NCBI GenBank assembly: GCA_963922205.1
Contig: CAWUHX010000010.1
Location: forward strand, 1,116,001 to 1,180,000
Length of the DNA stretch: 64,000 nt
Direction of reading: 5' to 3'
Source: Romanomermis culicivorax
Lineage: Eukaryota; Nematoda; Enoplea; Mermithida; Mermithidae
The notes beneath the pieces were generated by a model. It searched no databases, had not been told where the DNA came from, and saw nothing but the letters and a program-made list of their open reading frames with translations. Of the stretch, positions 24,342 to 34,200 are shown in pieces; the stretch's first letter is position 1; each line of letters starts with the position of its first letter. The translations under genes and the position numbers were made by a program.

Positions 24342-24833
24342 TTACAAACGTGTACATAATTTATTTCGCAAGTGACCTTTTACAGAAAATTTACAATGAA
24401 AAAACTTACAAATCAATCTATCATTATAAACAAAATTTGTGTTACTGAAACTTTTAAACATTTTATACATAGGAACATGTCGCACTTTATAATACAAAAA
24501 ATATAAAGTATATATACCACAAACCCTACTATTAAAATTTTGTAAATGTTTCTTATTTGTATATATTATTAAAGCATTTTTGTTAATATAATTTATAAAA
24601 GCAGGAATAACTGGTGGTAAGCCATAAGAATCAAAATAATATACAGAGTTAGCATTATCAAAATACATAGCTATCCAATGACTTCCTTTTTGAAAAGATG
24701 TATCGGTGTTTGCAATTAAAGCCGCGGGTCTTTTAACTATCTTCGGTAGAGTATCGCAAGCAAAAACTCCTAAAAAATTTTGTGATAATAGCTCATCTTG
24801 TTGAGCATAATATGTCAATTCAAAGTTGTTCAT
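24342..24833 (-). CDS. PRO: Adenain-like cysteine protease (163 aa)
   Basis: Maturation protease of the adenovirus endopeptidase type (peptidase C5-like). The catalytic set is visible: GSHWIAM (His52), YYFDSYG (Asp68), Gln98 for the oxyanion hole, and [10 protein letters not shown] (Cys105). It should cleave capsid and core precursors during assembly. It is intact and overlaps the integrase gene by 14 nt; the start at 24833 is the first ATG and gives the usual family length. In other Polintons too the protease lies in the same block as integrase and capsid genes. Confidence 0.92.
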   Translation of the reverse strand: MNNFELTYYAQQDELLSQNFLGVFACDTLPKIVKRPAALIANTDTSFQKGSHWIAMYFDNANSVYYFDSYGLPPVIPAFINYINKNALIIYTNKKHLQNFNSRVCGIYTLYFLYYKVRHVPMYKMFKSFSNTNFVYNDRLICKFFHCKFSVKGHLRNKLCTRL

Positions 24834-25929
24834 CGTAATCGTCGTCGTCGTCGTTTTGTATATCCTTTTCTAAAATCCAACTGTTGAATTTTTCAGGATA
24901 ACCCCACCACTTCACAAGTACTCTATTCTGACCATCTGGTAATTGTTTAGTCTTCAAAACCTTTTCAATTTTGTATTCTTTGATATTAGGATTAAAATCG
25001 ATTTTCTGTAGTTCTTTTTCATAAAAACGTCCTTCTATATCTTCGCCTTCCAGATCTTGAATTGTATAAAGTATATGATTTCGGGTCTTCACAACATGTT
25101 TTACTTTGAAAACTTCTTCACTCCATTGAGGTAAATAACCTTTGTCAAATACACCTCTATGTTTACTAATTCGCACGTAATCTCCTATATCAATCTTAGG
25201 CTTTCTAGTGTATAATCTTTCAGGGTAGAGTCTTTGCCATATAATTTTTTCGTTAGAATAATCTACATTAATAGGTTTTTCCTTAATAGATCTATGAACA
25301 GAGTGATTGTAGTTGGAAACAACTGCGGGTAAAATATCAATCCATTTATAAGTGGTAAACTCTGTAAAATATTTAAATAATTTAGTTTTTAAAGTTCTAT
25401 TAAACCGTTCCACTATTGAACATTTAATGTCTTCGTTTTGAGAAGTAAAAAAATGTATATCGTTAGTTTTCAATAATTTTTGGAAATCTTTGTTGACAAA
25501 TTCTTTTCCTTTATCGCTGCGCACTCTCCAAGGGATTCGACCTCTTTTTAAAATATTTTGAAAAGCATCGCAAACATTCTTTGAGTGTTTTGATTTTAAG
25601 GGTTCAACCCATGCGTATTTACTTAATACATCTATACATGTAAGCATAAATTTGTACCCATCGTTAAAATCTGCTAAAGAAGACATATCTGCCAAATCAA
25701 TTTCCCATTGTTGATCCATAGCTGTAACATAAATACGATTACGTGAAAATTTTTTGTTGACTTGTTTATGTAGAGTATAACTATCTTGTTTTGAAAGCCA
25801 ATCTTTAACATTTTTACGTGTAATTGTTTTACGGTGCTTTCTAGCTTCAGCATATAATTTTTCAATACTAGAAAAAGCTGAGGGATTTCCGTGTAAATTT
25901 TTGTATAATTTCGAAAGTAAGGTGTTCAT
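24820..25929 (-). CDS. INT: Polinton integrase with C-terminal chromodomain (369 aa)
   Basis: Retroviral-type DDE integrase. The N-terminal Polinton segment (GNPSAFSS...VKDWLSKQ...YTLH, 14-54) is followed by the RNase H-fold core with Asp78 (WEIDLADM), Asp139 (RSDKGKEF) and Glu174 (VERFNRT), then an SH3-like region (DIGDYVRIS). The C-terminus has a chromodomain (about 316-356: EYKIEKVLK...LVKWWGY...SWILEKDI), which in other elements directs insertion to chromatin marks, and ends in an acidic tail. It should join the element's ends to host DNA. The frame is intact with all catalytic residues. Confidence 0.95.
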   Translation of the reverse strand: MNTLLSKLYKNLHGNPSAFSSIEKLYAEARKHRKTITRKNVKDWLSKQDSYTLHKQVNKKFSRNRIYVTAMDQQWEIDLADMSSLADFNDGYKFMLTCIDVLSKYAWVEPLKSKHSKNVCDAFQNILKRGRIPWRVRSDKGKEFVNKDFQKLLKTNDIHFFTSQNEDIKCSIVERFNRTLKTKLFKYFTEFTTYKWIDILPAVVSNYNHSVHRSIKEKPINVDYSNEKIIWQRLYPERLYTRKPKIDIGDYVRISKHRGVFDKGYLPQWSEEVFKVKHVVKTRNHILYTIQDLEGEDIEGRFYEKELQKIDFNPNIKEYKIEKVLKTKQLPDGQNRVLVKWWGYPEKFNSWILEKDIQNDDDDDYDEQL

Positions 25930-25933
25930 CGCT

Positions 25934-26815
25934 CTAGTACAAAGGAGTATACCGTCTCAGTGCTCTAGCTTTGCGCCGTATCTTCTTTTCTGTCGAGTTT
26001 CCTTTATTAAAGAATGAATCGTCTTTGATATCTTCCTCGGCACCACTTGAAAATAAATCAACACCTTTCACAAGTGGTTTATTCAACCGCTTGACACTAC
26101 TAACTGCATGATCATCTGATTCTTCCGGAGGTGTATGGTAGGAGAGTTTCCGAGGTAAAGTGAATAACATTTTACGTAATGGGTTTCCTATAGCCTCTAA
26201 TGGTACATTATATTTTTTCAAAGCATTAACAAACTCATCTACTCCAAGCGTTTGCGTAATTTTTGAACGTTTACGAGACAAATCATGTAATAAATCAATA
26301 ATATGTGACCCTTCAATTAATTTTCCATCAATTAATACTTCACCTTGCTTATTAACATTTATACTAGGGTTACGTCGCACATGCTCCAATAATAAGGATG
26401 CCGAGCGTTTAAACTGTTTAGGAATACCGCTAAGTAACTTTTCGTCGTTCAACCAATTTTTTTCTTTTTGTTTCAAATCGTCACTATCCTTCTCATCTTC
26501 TTCGTTATCAATAACTTTTTGTTTTAAAATCACTGTAGTAGGTTGAGCCTTTTCATGTTCAAAAGTTAAATATTGTGAAAATAGTTGCGAGTACATTTTG
26601 TATTGTTCTTCAGGTGTTAACGTATTATCTTTCAAAATGCGCTCTAGCTCGTTACGATACATGTCAACTTGCTTAGCTATACCTGTCTTTTCATTTGAAC
26701 TCGTCGTCGTCGAAGAAGAAGAAACCTGAGAGTTATTCAGTTTATTCAGAACCTCCTGAGGTATAAGAGCAAATTTATTAGCAAATTTCATTCTATAATA
26801 ATTTCTCTGTAACAA
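25934..26815 (-). CDS. Conserved Polinton protein of unknown function (293 aa)
   Basis: After KFALIPQEVLNKL comes a Ser/Thr-rich linker (31-43), a helical region, an acidic stretch (DNEEDEKDSDD) and a globular segment (about 130-225) with LLEHVRRNPSINVNKQGEVL, then SHIIDLLHDL and VPLEAIGNPLRK. The pattern '(I/V)....GE(V/L)..(D)GK.I.GS.I.DLL' recurs in Polinton and adintovirus proteins of this size and place, and I assign it to that group from memory. The C-terminus is basic (KKIRRKARALRR). Function unknown; its position between integrase and the small hydrophobic protein suggests a virion role. It overlaps the upstream gene by 23 nt. Confidence 0.65.
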   Translation of the reverse strand: MLQRNYYRMKFANKFALIPQEVLNKLNNSQVSSSSTTTSSNEKTGIAKQVDMYRNELERILKDNTLTPEEQYKMYSQLFSQYLTFEHEKAQPTTVILKQKVIDNEEDEKDSDDLKQKEKNWLNDEKLLSGIPKQFKRSASLLLEHVRRNPSINVNKQGEVLIDGKLIEGSHIIDLLHDLSRKRSKITQTLGVDEFVNALKKYNVPLEAIGNPLRKMLFTLPRKLSYHTPPEESDDHAVSSVKRLNKPLVKGVDLFSSGAEEDIKDDSFFNKGNSTEKKIRRKARALRRYTPLY

Positions 26816-27146
26816 AACTTGCTAATGTAGATAATAAAACGGGTAGTACTAGAGGTAAAAATGCTCCACCACTTTGAACAATTCTTACACGTTTATTATG
26901 TAAATCTTTTTTCTTGTTTTTTTCGTGTCTAGTAGCTAAACCTCTGAGCAATAATTTATGTTTGGCCAATTTCTTTTTTAAATTTGAATTGATAGGAATA
27001 TTACCGTTCAAAATGTTCAAACAAATTTCACATATACAACAGATCAAATCGGGGGAAGAATGTTGAAGAAGAGCACGTCTTTGAACACGATTTGAATTTT
27101 TTAACACATTGAGCTCGTGAATATATTTCTTTAATCTAGAAGCCAT
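26793..27146 (-). CDS. Small conserved Polinton protein with C-terminal hydrophobic segment (117 aa)
   Basis: The features are a helical basic N-terminus (RLKKYIHELNVLKNSNRVQR), a Cys-rich hydrophobic segment (ICCICEICLNILNGNIP, 35-51), a basic region (KKKLAKHKLLLRGL) and a C-terminal SGGAFLPLVLPVLLSTLAS (92-110). A protein with 'ICE..LN(I/V)L.G..P' and a terminal 'Q.GGFL..L..P(I/V)L' is widespread in Polintons and adintoviruses. The QSGG near the tail could be a maturation cleavage point that releases a hydrophobic, membrane-active peptide; that is inference. The frame is intact. Confidence 0.65.
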   Translation of the reverse strand: MASRLKKYIHELNVLKNSNRVQRRALLQHSSPDLICCICEICLNILNGNIPINSNLKKKLAKHKLLLRGLATRHEKNKKKDLHNKRVRIVQSGGAFLPLVLPVLLSTLASFVTEKLL

Positions 27147-27228
27147 ACAAAACAGACCGTACAGTACAAAAAAATTTTACAATAATGACCAAATGATGAG
27201 TAAACATTGAAATATTTATTGTATTACA

Positions 27229-27691
27229 TTAAGATAGTAATGAAGCTTCATTTTGTATGACGATATTCAACTCTTCGCGTCTAGAAAAAGCACACAAGTT
27301 ATTCATATTCATAAAAAATAGTTTATGAGCTGTATCTAGTTTTAAAAAAAGATCTTCTACAAAAATAGCGCGAGTTTCGACCATATCCAACTCCGTCAGT
27401 AATAGTCTAGCAAAACACCAAAATTGTGTAACTTTTTTACGCCCCATAGGTAAACCAACTTCACGCCGTAAATGGTTGCACGCCTTAGCTATGTCTTTGT
27501 AAAAAATCTTGGCTTCGGGTGAGAAACGAGTCCAAAACAAATCAGCTATTTCGCATTTCTGTTTGTTGTTTAGTATTTTACCTTAAATAAAAAATACTAT
27601 AGTTTAATAAATAGTTAAAGAAGAGATATAAATTTTTACCTTTTACTTTATTTTGCACCATTCTGACAAAAACTTCAAATGCGGCGGACAT
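27229..27691 (-). CDS. Spliced Polinton orphan (134 aa)
   Basis: Exon 1 is 27691-27640 (MSAAFEVFVRMVQNKVK), exon 2 27581-27229; the 58-bp intron is GT-AG and in phase. The protein is mostly helical, with SPEAKIFYKDIAKACNHLRR and LLLTELDMVETRAIF, no TM and no recognised domain. It lies between the membrane protein and the 117-aa gene. Reading without exon 1 would give 103 aa starting MFW, but the splice signals and phase favour the longer form. Confidence 0.6.
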
Positions 27692-27751
27692 TGTAATTGT
27701 CACAAAACAAACGAATTATAGAAAAACGACCAACCTCTTCAAAATTCTCGA

Positions 27752-28225
27752 CTAGACTGATGAAGGGTATAATATTTTTTTCTGATTATGTAATAAAGCT
27801 ATCGTATCAATATATCGTAATCTACTTCCATTGATGTACAAGTTTTGAAATTTACTGTTTCGACTACAACAAGAAAATACGACAGGATTGAAAATATATA
27901 TTTTGAAACACGCTCGTAATTGCATAAATTGTCCGTCATTCTGAGGACAATGTAAAATTTTTTCTATATAACGTAGTAAGGGTATTATATGTAATTTATA
28001 ATTTTCCCGTAATAATAATAATAATTTCTGATCTGTAACATTTTTTGTGTTTGGTATCGTAAAATCTGTAACATTTTTTGTGTTTGGTATCGTAAAATCT
28101 GTAACATTTACAGGTTCTTCTTCATTTTCATAAAATTGAAAAGGGTATTGTACCCATACAATAAAAACAGCTATGAAAAGGATCACAGCGAGAGTATTTA
28201 AAAAAATGTGTTTACTGTATATCAT
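27752..28225 (-). CDS. Type II/signal-anchored membrane protein with tandem repeat (157 aa)
   Basis: A hydrophobic span (about 8-24, LNTLAVILFIAVFIVWV) near the N-terminus should anchor the protein, leaving a mostly extracytoplasmic C-terminal domain with five Cys. Residues 40-65 hold two copies of NVTDFTIPNTK plus a third NVTD, with N-glycosylation sequons in each; the DNA shows a 33-bp tandem duplication (28036-28101). No family was recognised. It is far too short to be a class II or III viral fusion protein. A small surface or assembly protein is possible but unproven. Confidence 0.6.
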   Translation of the reverse strand: MIYSKHIFLNTLAVILFIAVFIVWVQYPFQFYENEEEPVNVTDFTIPNTKNVTDFTIPNTKNVTDQKLLLLLRENYKLHIIPLLRYIEKILHCPQNDGQFMQLRACFKIYIFNPVVFSCCSRNSKFQNLYINGSRLRYIDTIALLHNQKKILYPSSV

Positions 28226-28283
28226 ATCGCTAAAATAATAGAATCCGACTAACCTGTATAAAGTTTTTTGTAAAAATGATGAA

Positions 28284-28961
28284 TCATTTAGGTGTATACA
28301 AAATCATATGATCATTGTCGGGGAATATATTAGATCTAAGTCGATATTTTTCAGGACATGTCTGTGTAAGATCTATTAATAAATAACCGTATGGTTTACT
28401 AGTAGCATCCTCATACGATTCTATGAAATAATTTGAGGTAGTTGGAAAAATCTGTCGAGCCAGTGTGCGGACTTGTAATCTATCGCTTGGATTTTTTAAA
28501 AGAATTAAATATTGAGCGTTTATCCTACTCGTACGCATTCCATCAAAAAAGGCATTCTGAACTATATGTATAATTGATATATTCCAATGATGCGATCCTT
28601 TAGTAAAAAGTTGAGTTAAACTTTGATCATTCTTCATCTCTTGCATCATATCATCCATAATTAATAATTTAGGTGTATCTTTACTTTTCTGAAGTTCATT
28701 CAAATCAGGCGAACCTTGAATAAATTCTACATAAGAACATTTCTGAACTAATTCATCGTAAGCTTCTTGCCATTCCGAATAACACCAATAAATTTTCACA
28801 GGAGCAGGGTGAAGCATTTCTTTAGCAAAAATTACAAGTTTTTTAACAAATTGTGTTTTTCCTGATTTTGTTGGAGCAGAAACTATACAGTTAAATGGAT
28901 GTTTCCATATATAAAACTTTTCATCATCATCATTTGACATCTCTTTTTTCGACAACAACAA
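28284..28961 (-). CDS. ATP: Packaging ATPase, FtsK/HerA (A32-like) family (225 aa)
   Basis: P-loop ATPase that should pump the element's DNA into capsids. Walker A is SAPTKSGKT (28-36), Walker B LLIMDDMM (98-105), and the downstream QNAFF.(G)MR..RINAQYLILLKNP segment matches the Polinton/adenovirus-like packaging ATPase pattern. Met8 is an alternative start that fits the family better; the first ATG adds MLLSKKE. The frame is intact, with no intron. It is the second gene of the minus-strand set. Confidence 0.92.
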   Translation of the reverse strand: MLLSKKEMSNDDDEKFYIWKHPFNCIVSAPTKSGKTQFVKKLVIFAKEMLHPAPVKIYWCYSEWQEAYDELVQKCSYVEFIQGSPDLNELQKSKDTPKLLIMDDMMQEMKNDQSLTQLFTKGSHHWNISIIHIVQNAFFDGMRTSRINAQYLILLKNPSDRLQVRTLARQIFPTTSNYFIESYEDATSKPYGYLLIDLTQTCPEKYRLRSNIFPDNDHMILYTPK

Positions 28962-29262
28962 AAACCAACCACCTTTTTACTTGAACAATTTTTAAAATGA
29001 TTTTTATTATTTAAAACAAAATGTTACATAATTATCAAAATTACAATATAAAGCAGTGCACATGTAAAACATAAAGATAGCTGATTATATAAAATAGAAT
29101 AGCATTACTGTATGCAAAAATATACGCGCAATGTATGTATGTATGAAATTATATATATATATATAACAAGCAAATACGTAAGCAATTACATAAGCAATCA
29201 AAATATAGCTAATTAAAACATACAAGCTGTAATGAATGAATGAATGAATGTAAGCAAAACTT
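28962..29262. other. Non-coding gap before the ATPase gene
   Basis: The gap carries poly(T/A) runs, an (AT)n tract near 29150 and four GAAT repeats near 29233. It likely contains the end of the 29263-30476 transcript and the start of the ATPase unit; a copy of the GGAGGAGCTA motif was not found here. Confidence 0.55.
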
Positions 29263-30476
29263 TTACAATTTACTGTTAATAAAATCGCGTAGTGTTTTGA
29301 TAACAACATCATCATCAAAATCATAATGATAACCTTCATCAATAAAACAAGCTACAGTATCCTTAAGAATTTTACGGCCAGTACTTGTAAGTGGTATACA
29401 TCTAAATATGTCAATCATCTGTTTAAAAGCGCGAAGACTGTAATAACCTTGAACCTCGCCTATAACATATTCAAAACAGTCAATGATAAGTCCCATCTTT
29501 TCATATAAACGATTAACTGTTGGTGTAATTGCGATATTATATATGGAATTACGAGCTGGACACTGATGATCCTCAACAATTCCTACCTCTTTCGCGCAAT
29601 AACAATCAAAAATACACCCATTAAAGATGTCTTGTATAACTAACTCAGCACATATAATTATAAATAATTTTTCACCTTTTACTACTTGCTCATCAAAAAA
29701 CCATGGAATATCTAAACCCGGAACACGTAACTCACAAATACGTCTGGTTTCGGCGTCCAACGAATTGGTATCCGACGTTGAATCGTAGTCTGGATCATTG
29801 AAACAATTGATGAAGAGATCATTAATAAACGACGTTTGAACGCTAGCTTCCTTTTGATCTTCACGAGCATTGCTTTGTTCTCCGGCGAATTTTGTAGCAT
29901 GAATCCCTTCTTCTTCTTCTTCTTTTATAATTTTCTTATCTGCACCGACTTCTTCTTCTTTAACGATTTTCGGGGTAGAACCATTTTTTCCAGCTACGTC
30001 GTCGTTTTCGTTTGTTTTGCGTTTTATCGCTAGCTGGAGATTTGCTGCTAAAGCGTTGTACTCGTTTGAAATAGCTGGAGCTATCTCATGTATCATATTG
30101 GTCCAGCGCCAAAATTGCTAAAGAATAAAACATTATATTTTAAAAGAAAGAAAGAATTCATATATCAACTCACTTCTTTAGATAAGCACCATGTCGTTCC
30201 ATTAAACAGATTGTTAAATCGTACTGTAACCCCGTCGCTCTCGACCAGCATTTTATAACCAAGGTTGATGCCGCATCGACCTCCATGTGAAAATGTCTTT
30301 TCAATAATATTGACATTGCGACCTAGTATACCGTATTGTGGTAAAATGAGCTTGAACCCTCGACCGTACGCCTCTTTTGTTTTAGGGTCGACGTTACGAA
30401 AATAGATTGACACGTATCTACCTTCAACCACTACAAATAATGCCATGTTTTCGTCTAACATAAACTGGTGTTCCAT
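29263..30476 (-). CDS. Polinton orphan, two-exon acidic protein with Cys cluster (385 aa)
   Basis: Exon 1 is 30476-30174 (101 aa), exon 2 30117-29263; the intron is 56 bp. Exon 1 looks like a small beta-rich domain (ALFVVVEGRYVSIYF, then GTTWCLSKE reaching into the exon 2 start QFWRW); the layout recalls PC4-like single-strand DNA-binding proteins, but only weakly. Residues after it include a basic KRK patch and Glu-rich linkers (EEEVGADKK, EEEEEG). The C-terminal half holds a Cys/His group within NGCIFDCYCAKEV and EDHQCPAR that might bind metal. The start Met lies just downstream of a GA microsatellite; a longer frame through that repeat begins without ATG and is not preferred. It is the first minus-strand gene next to the divergent promoter, so it may be an early regulatory or DNA-binding protein. 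Confidence 0.55.
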
Positions 30477-31286
30477 TTTTGAAAATTCTTGAAGAAATAT
30501 TAAAGAGAGAGAGAGAGAGAGAGAAGCGAGTAGTTTTTGTAGCAACAAAACAGATAAATGTATAAAGTGTTCAAAATTTTTGAGTAAAGGAGGTTATAGT
30601 TATAATAAAATAGCCAAGATATATAGCTTATAGCTGTACGAGGAGGAGTTATAAGCATAATAAATATTCAAGACATATATCCTACAGTATTCTACTATTC
30701 TGAGGAGTATATGAGAGGAGGAGCTATGTTCTACAAAAATAAAATAAAATGTGTTTATGTGGTACGGTAACCTTTGAGATCAAAGCTAGAAAAATATATG
30801 TGTTTTATGTGTTATAGTAATTATCAAGGTCAAAGCTATAGAAGCAATATAGCCACGTGCGCATGAGTTATAAGGGTCTTTAAAGCTTTTCCACATAAAA
30901 AGAAAAGATGGTGCAACAGGGTTATAAGCAGCTATTACAGTTATTTTATAGCTTCAAGAATCAAAACAAAAATACTAGGGTTGTACAGTAAAACAGGTTT
31001 TCAACTGGTTTTAACTGGTTATATGCTAATAAAATAAGCTAAAGAAATGATATGGGCACGTGTTCATGAGTTATAGAGGTCTTTAAAGCTTTCCCATCAT
31101 AAAAAAGAAAAGTACTACATTAACATCGTAAACAATAATTAAATCTCTACCATAAAATTAATAGTTTTTGCTGATTTATAAAAATTTTCTATTATTATTA
31201 TTACTGTATAAGTTTTTGGTGAATAGGTTGTTTTCTATTTTTCTAGTTTATAGTTTTTATATTTTCTAGTTTAGATAATTTTTATA
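30477..31286. promoter_or_regulatory. Divergent control region between the minus-strand block and POLB
   Basis: This 810-bp gap separates diverging genes. Near the minus-strand gene are a GA microsatellite (30505-30524) and three copies of a GGAGG-type motif: AAAGGAGGTTATAG (30587), GAGGAGGAGTTATAAG (30640) and GAGAGGAGGAGCTATG (30713). A direct repeat of about 50 bp, with CATGAGTTATA and GGTCTTTAAAGCTTT, occurs at 30856-30905 and 31056-31107. These arrays could be promoter elements or an origin-like region. Confidence 0.5.
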
Positions 31287-34200
31287 ATGAAACCTATTTA
31301 TGAGGATATTACTTCGGACGAAGACGACATGCCTATGGAAATTTTAGAAGATATTACTTCTGATGAAGACGACGATGAAACAATAGTGAATGAGTCTTCA
31401 GAGAATATTACCTCTGAGAAAGAAGAAGAAACAATCGATAATAATGTTATTTTGGAAGAAGAAGAAGAAGAAGAAGGAACTGTTTTAGATTATGATGATG
31501 ATGAAGATGATCAATACAAAAGTTATACGCCTTACAGTTCTGATGAGGAAGAAATTTACGAAACAGTTCAAATTGGTGGTGGTGGTGGGGGTAGTGGAGG
31601 TGTAACGAATGCATCTTTTGTTGCGGATGATTTTTTTGAACTAGGTCAACCCAGTACCGTAAATATTAGGCGTTTTAATACCGAAGGTCGCGAGTACTCT
31701 GTGAACTTTCGTAATACCGAACATATGGATGATTTAAATGCTCAAATAGTGCCAACGTTTCAACGTATAGTAGAGCGAATTTCTGAGAATGTCGCTGATA
31801 ATGCGTTTATAGGGTTTTCCTTTGACCATCCAGATTTGACGAAAGGTCGTGTTTTGATACCTTTTAGACCGAAACATGCTTTAACTGGAGACTTGATTGT
31901 AAACACTCTTAACGCTGTTCTTCAATCAAATGAGCAAATACAAATTGATAGTCGTCAGTCTACAATTCGTACCATTGTTGTAACACCACCTGCGGGTAGC
32001 GGTAAGCTGATTAAAATTACTTATGTAAGATTTTTATTTATTTATTTATTTATTTAAGGTATTCACAATGCTCATCAATATTTAAAACATAATGATTTTC
32101 TAAAAGATAAACGCTGTATTATTCAAATCAGCAACACGGATGATTTATGTTTTGCTAGAGCTCTAGTTGTTGCTAGAGCTTACATTCATAAAAAAGATAA
32201 GAATGCTGAGCACAAATGGGAAAGCATTCGAAAGTCTGACAAGTCACATCTGCTGCAAACAAAGGTTGCTAAAGAACTGATGACCTTAGCAGGCTTAGCT
32301 AATCATCAAGGAGCTTGCGGTTTTCATCAGTGGGAACAATTGCAAACTGTTTTATTACCCGATTATCAAATCAAAGTTTTTAGCAGAGAACGCTTTAAAG
32401 ATTTAATATTTAGAGGTTAGAGTTTTTTTTATTTTTCAGTTATTGTGTACGTATTTAGAGTTTTAAGGACCTGAAGCAACGCATGTTTTAAATATTTACC
32501 ACCATGATAACCATTACTCCGTCATTACAAAGATGCCTGGATTTTTTGACCGCAGCTACTTTTGTCCTCATTGCGATCTGGCCTACAACAACAAAATGGA
32601 ACACAGATGCAGAAACGTTTGTCCTCTGTGTTACAATACACCCCCATGTAATCAATTTAATGCTCGAAAATGCAAAGATTGTCTGCGTTATTTTAAAAAC
32701 GATAAGTGTTTTGCTCGACACAAGCTTGTTTTTACTCAAAGAGGTCAATCCAAACGTCAAAAAACAGGGGTATCTATTTGCGATCGTTTCAAAGTGTGCG
32801 AACAATGTGATACACTGGTTCGATGAGCACATTCTAATCCTCATAATTGCGGTTATTTTGAATGTAAAACATGCAAGAAAAGCGTACCTAAAAAAGGTAA
32901 TAGATATGGTGTAATTATTTTATTTTATTTTATATGAAAATTTTTATTTAGATCATTTATGTTTTATGCAACCTGTTGGTAACGAACAAATTGAAGAGGA
33001 AGAAGAAGATATATTTGAAACAAATGTTGATGAGGATGAGTGTCTAGATGATAATGAAACAGGAATTACCGATAAGTGTCCTGTTAATCAAAAATTTGTT
33101 TTTTATGATTTTGAGACTACACAGGAAAAAATTCTACGACAAAGCGAGTTAGGGGATGTGTTCGAACATGAACCAAATTTATGTGTTGTCCATACTGTAT
33201 GCGATCAGTGTCGTCAAAACGAGGGAGATTTTTGCTGCAATACATGCGGTCAACGCGAGCGTATTTTCAAAGGATCTACATGTCTAAATGATTTCTGCGA
33301 ATACCTTTTTGCAAAAGGTATGAAAAACATTACTGCAATAGCTCATAATTCTCGAGGATTCGATGGACAATTTATAATGCAGTTTTTGTATCGTAATGGA
33401 CATCATAAACTACATATCATCAATAAGGGTGAATTAGTAAATTGTTTATAGTTTTTCATTTTCATCTATTTATTTATTTTTAGGTTTAGAGTTGATGTGT
33501 ATCAAAGTAGGGTCGATAAAAATTATTGATTCTCTGAACTTTCTTCCGATGCCTTTGGCGGCTTTACCGAAAACATTTGGAATAAGTGAAATATGTAAAG
33601 GATATTTCCCTCATTTCTTTAATAGAAAAGAAAATTACGGATATGTTGGCTCATATCCATCACCCAATATGTACGGTTACAATGCTATGAAACCTGCGGC
33701 TCGTGCCACGTTTCTGGAGTGGTATAATCAAAAGCTTGAAACAGTAAGTTTGCAAAAGTATAAAGTTTTGCATTTAAATGCATCATTGTTTAGGGTTGTC
33801 AATTTAATTTTGATAATGAGTTAATTGACTACTGTCGTAGCGATGTGCAAGTTTTACGACAATGTTGTATGAAATTTCGCGATATTTTTATGGAAGAAAC
33901 AAATGTCGATCCTTTTGAAAATTCAATAACCATTGCTAGTGCTTGCAACTTAGTTTTCCGACGTTTATTTTTGAAGCCAAATACTATTGGTGTAATACCA
34001 TACAAAGGTTATGGTAAAGAAGAAAGACAATCTGTTATAGCCTTAAAATGGTTGAAGTGGCTAGTCCATAAAAATGAAAACCTGTATATTCGACATAAAC
34101 TTAATGGTGGCGAAGTTCAAATTGGAAGATACAAAGTTGATGGTTTATCAGGTAATTTTGTTCAAATTTTTGAAATTTTAATATCTATATATTTGCTCAT

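Noticed and set aside
32504-32914. 136-codon frame overlapping POLB exon 3
   Set aside because: It is a shadow in another frame; the POLB frame carries the conserved Cys pairs and matches the splice phases.
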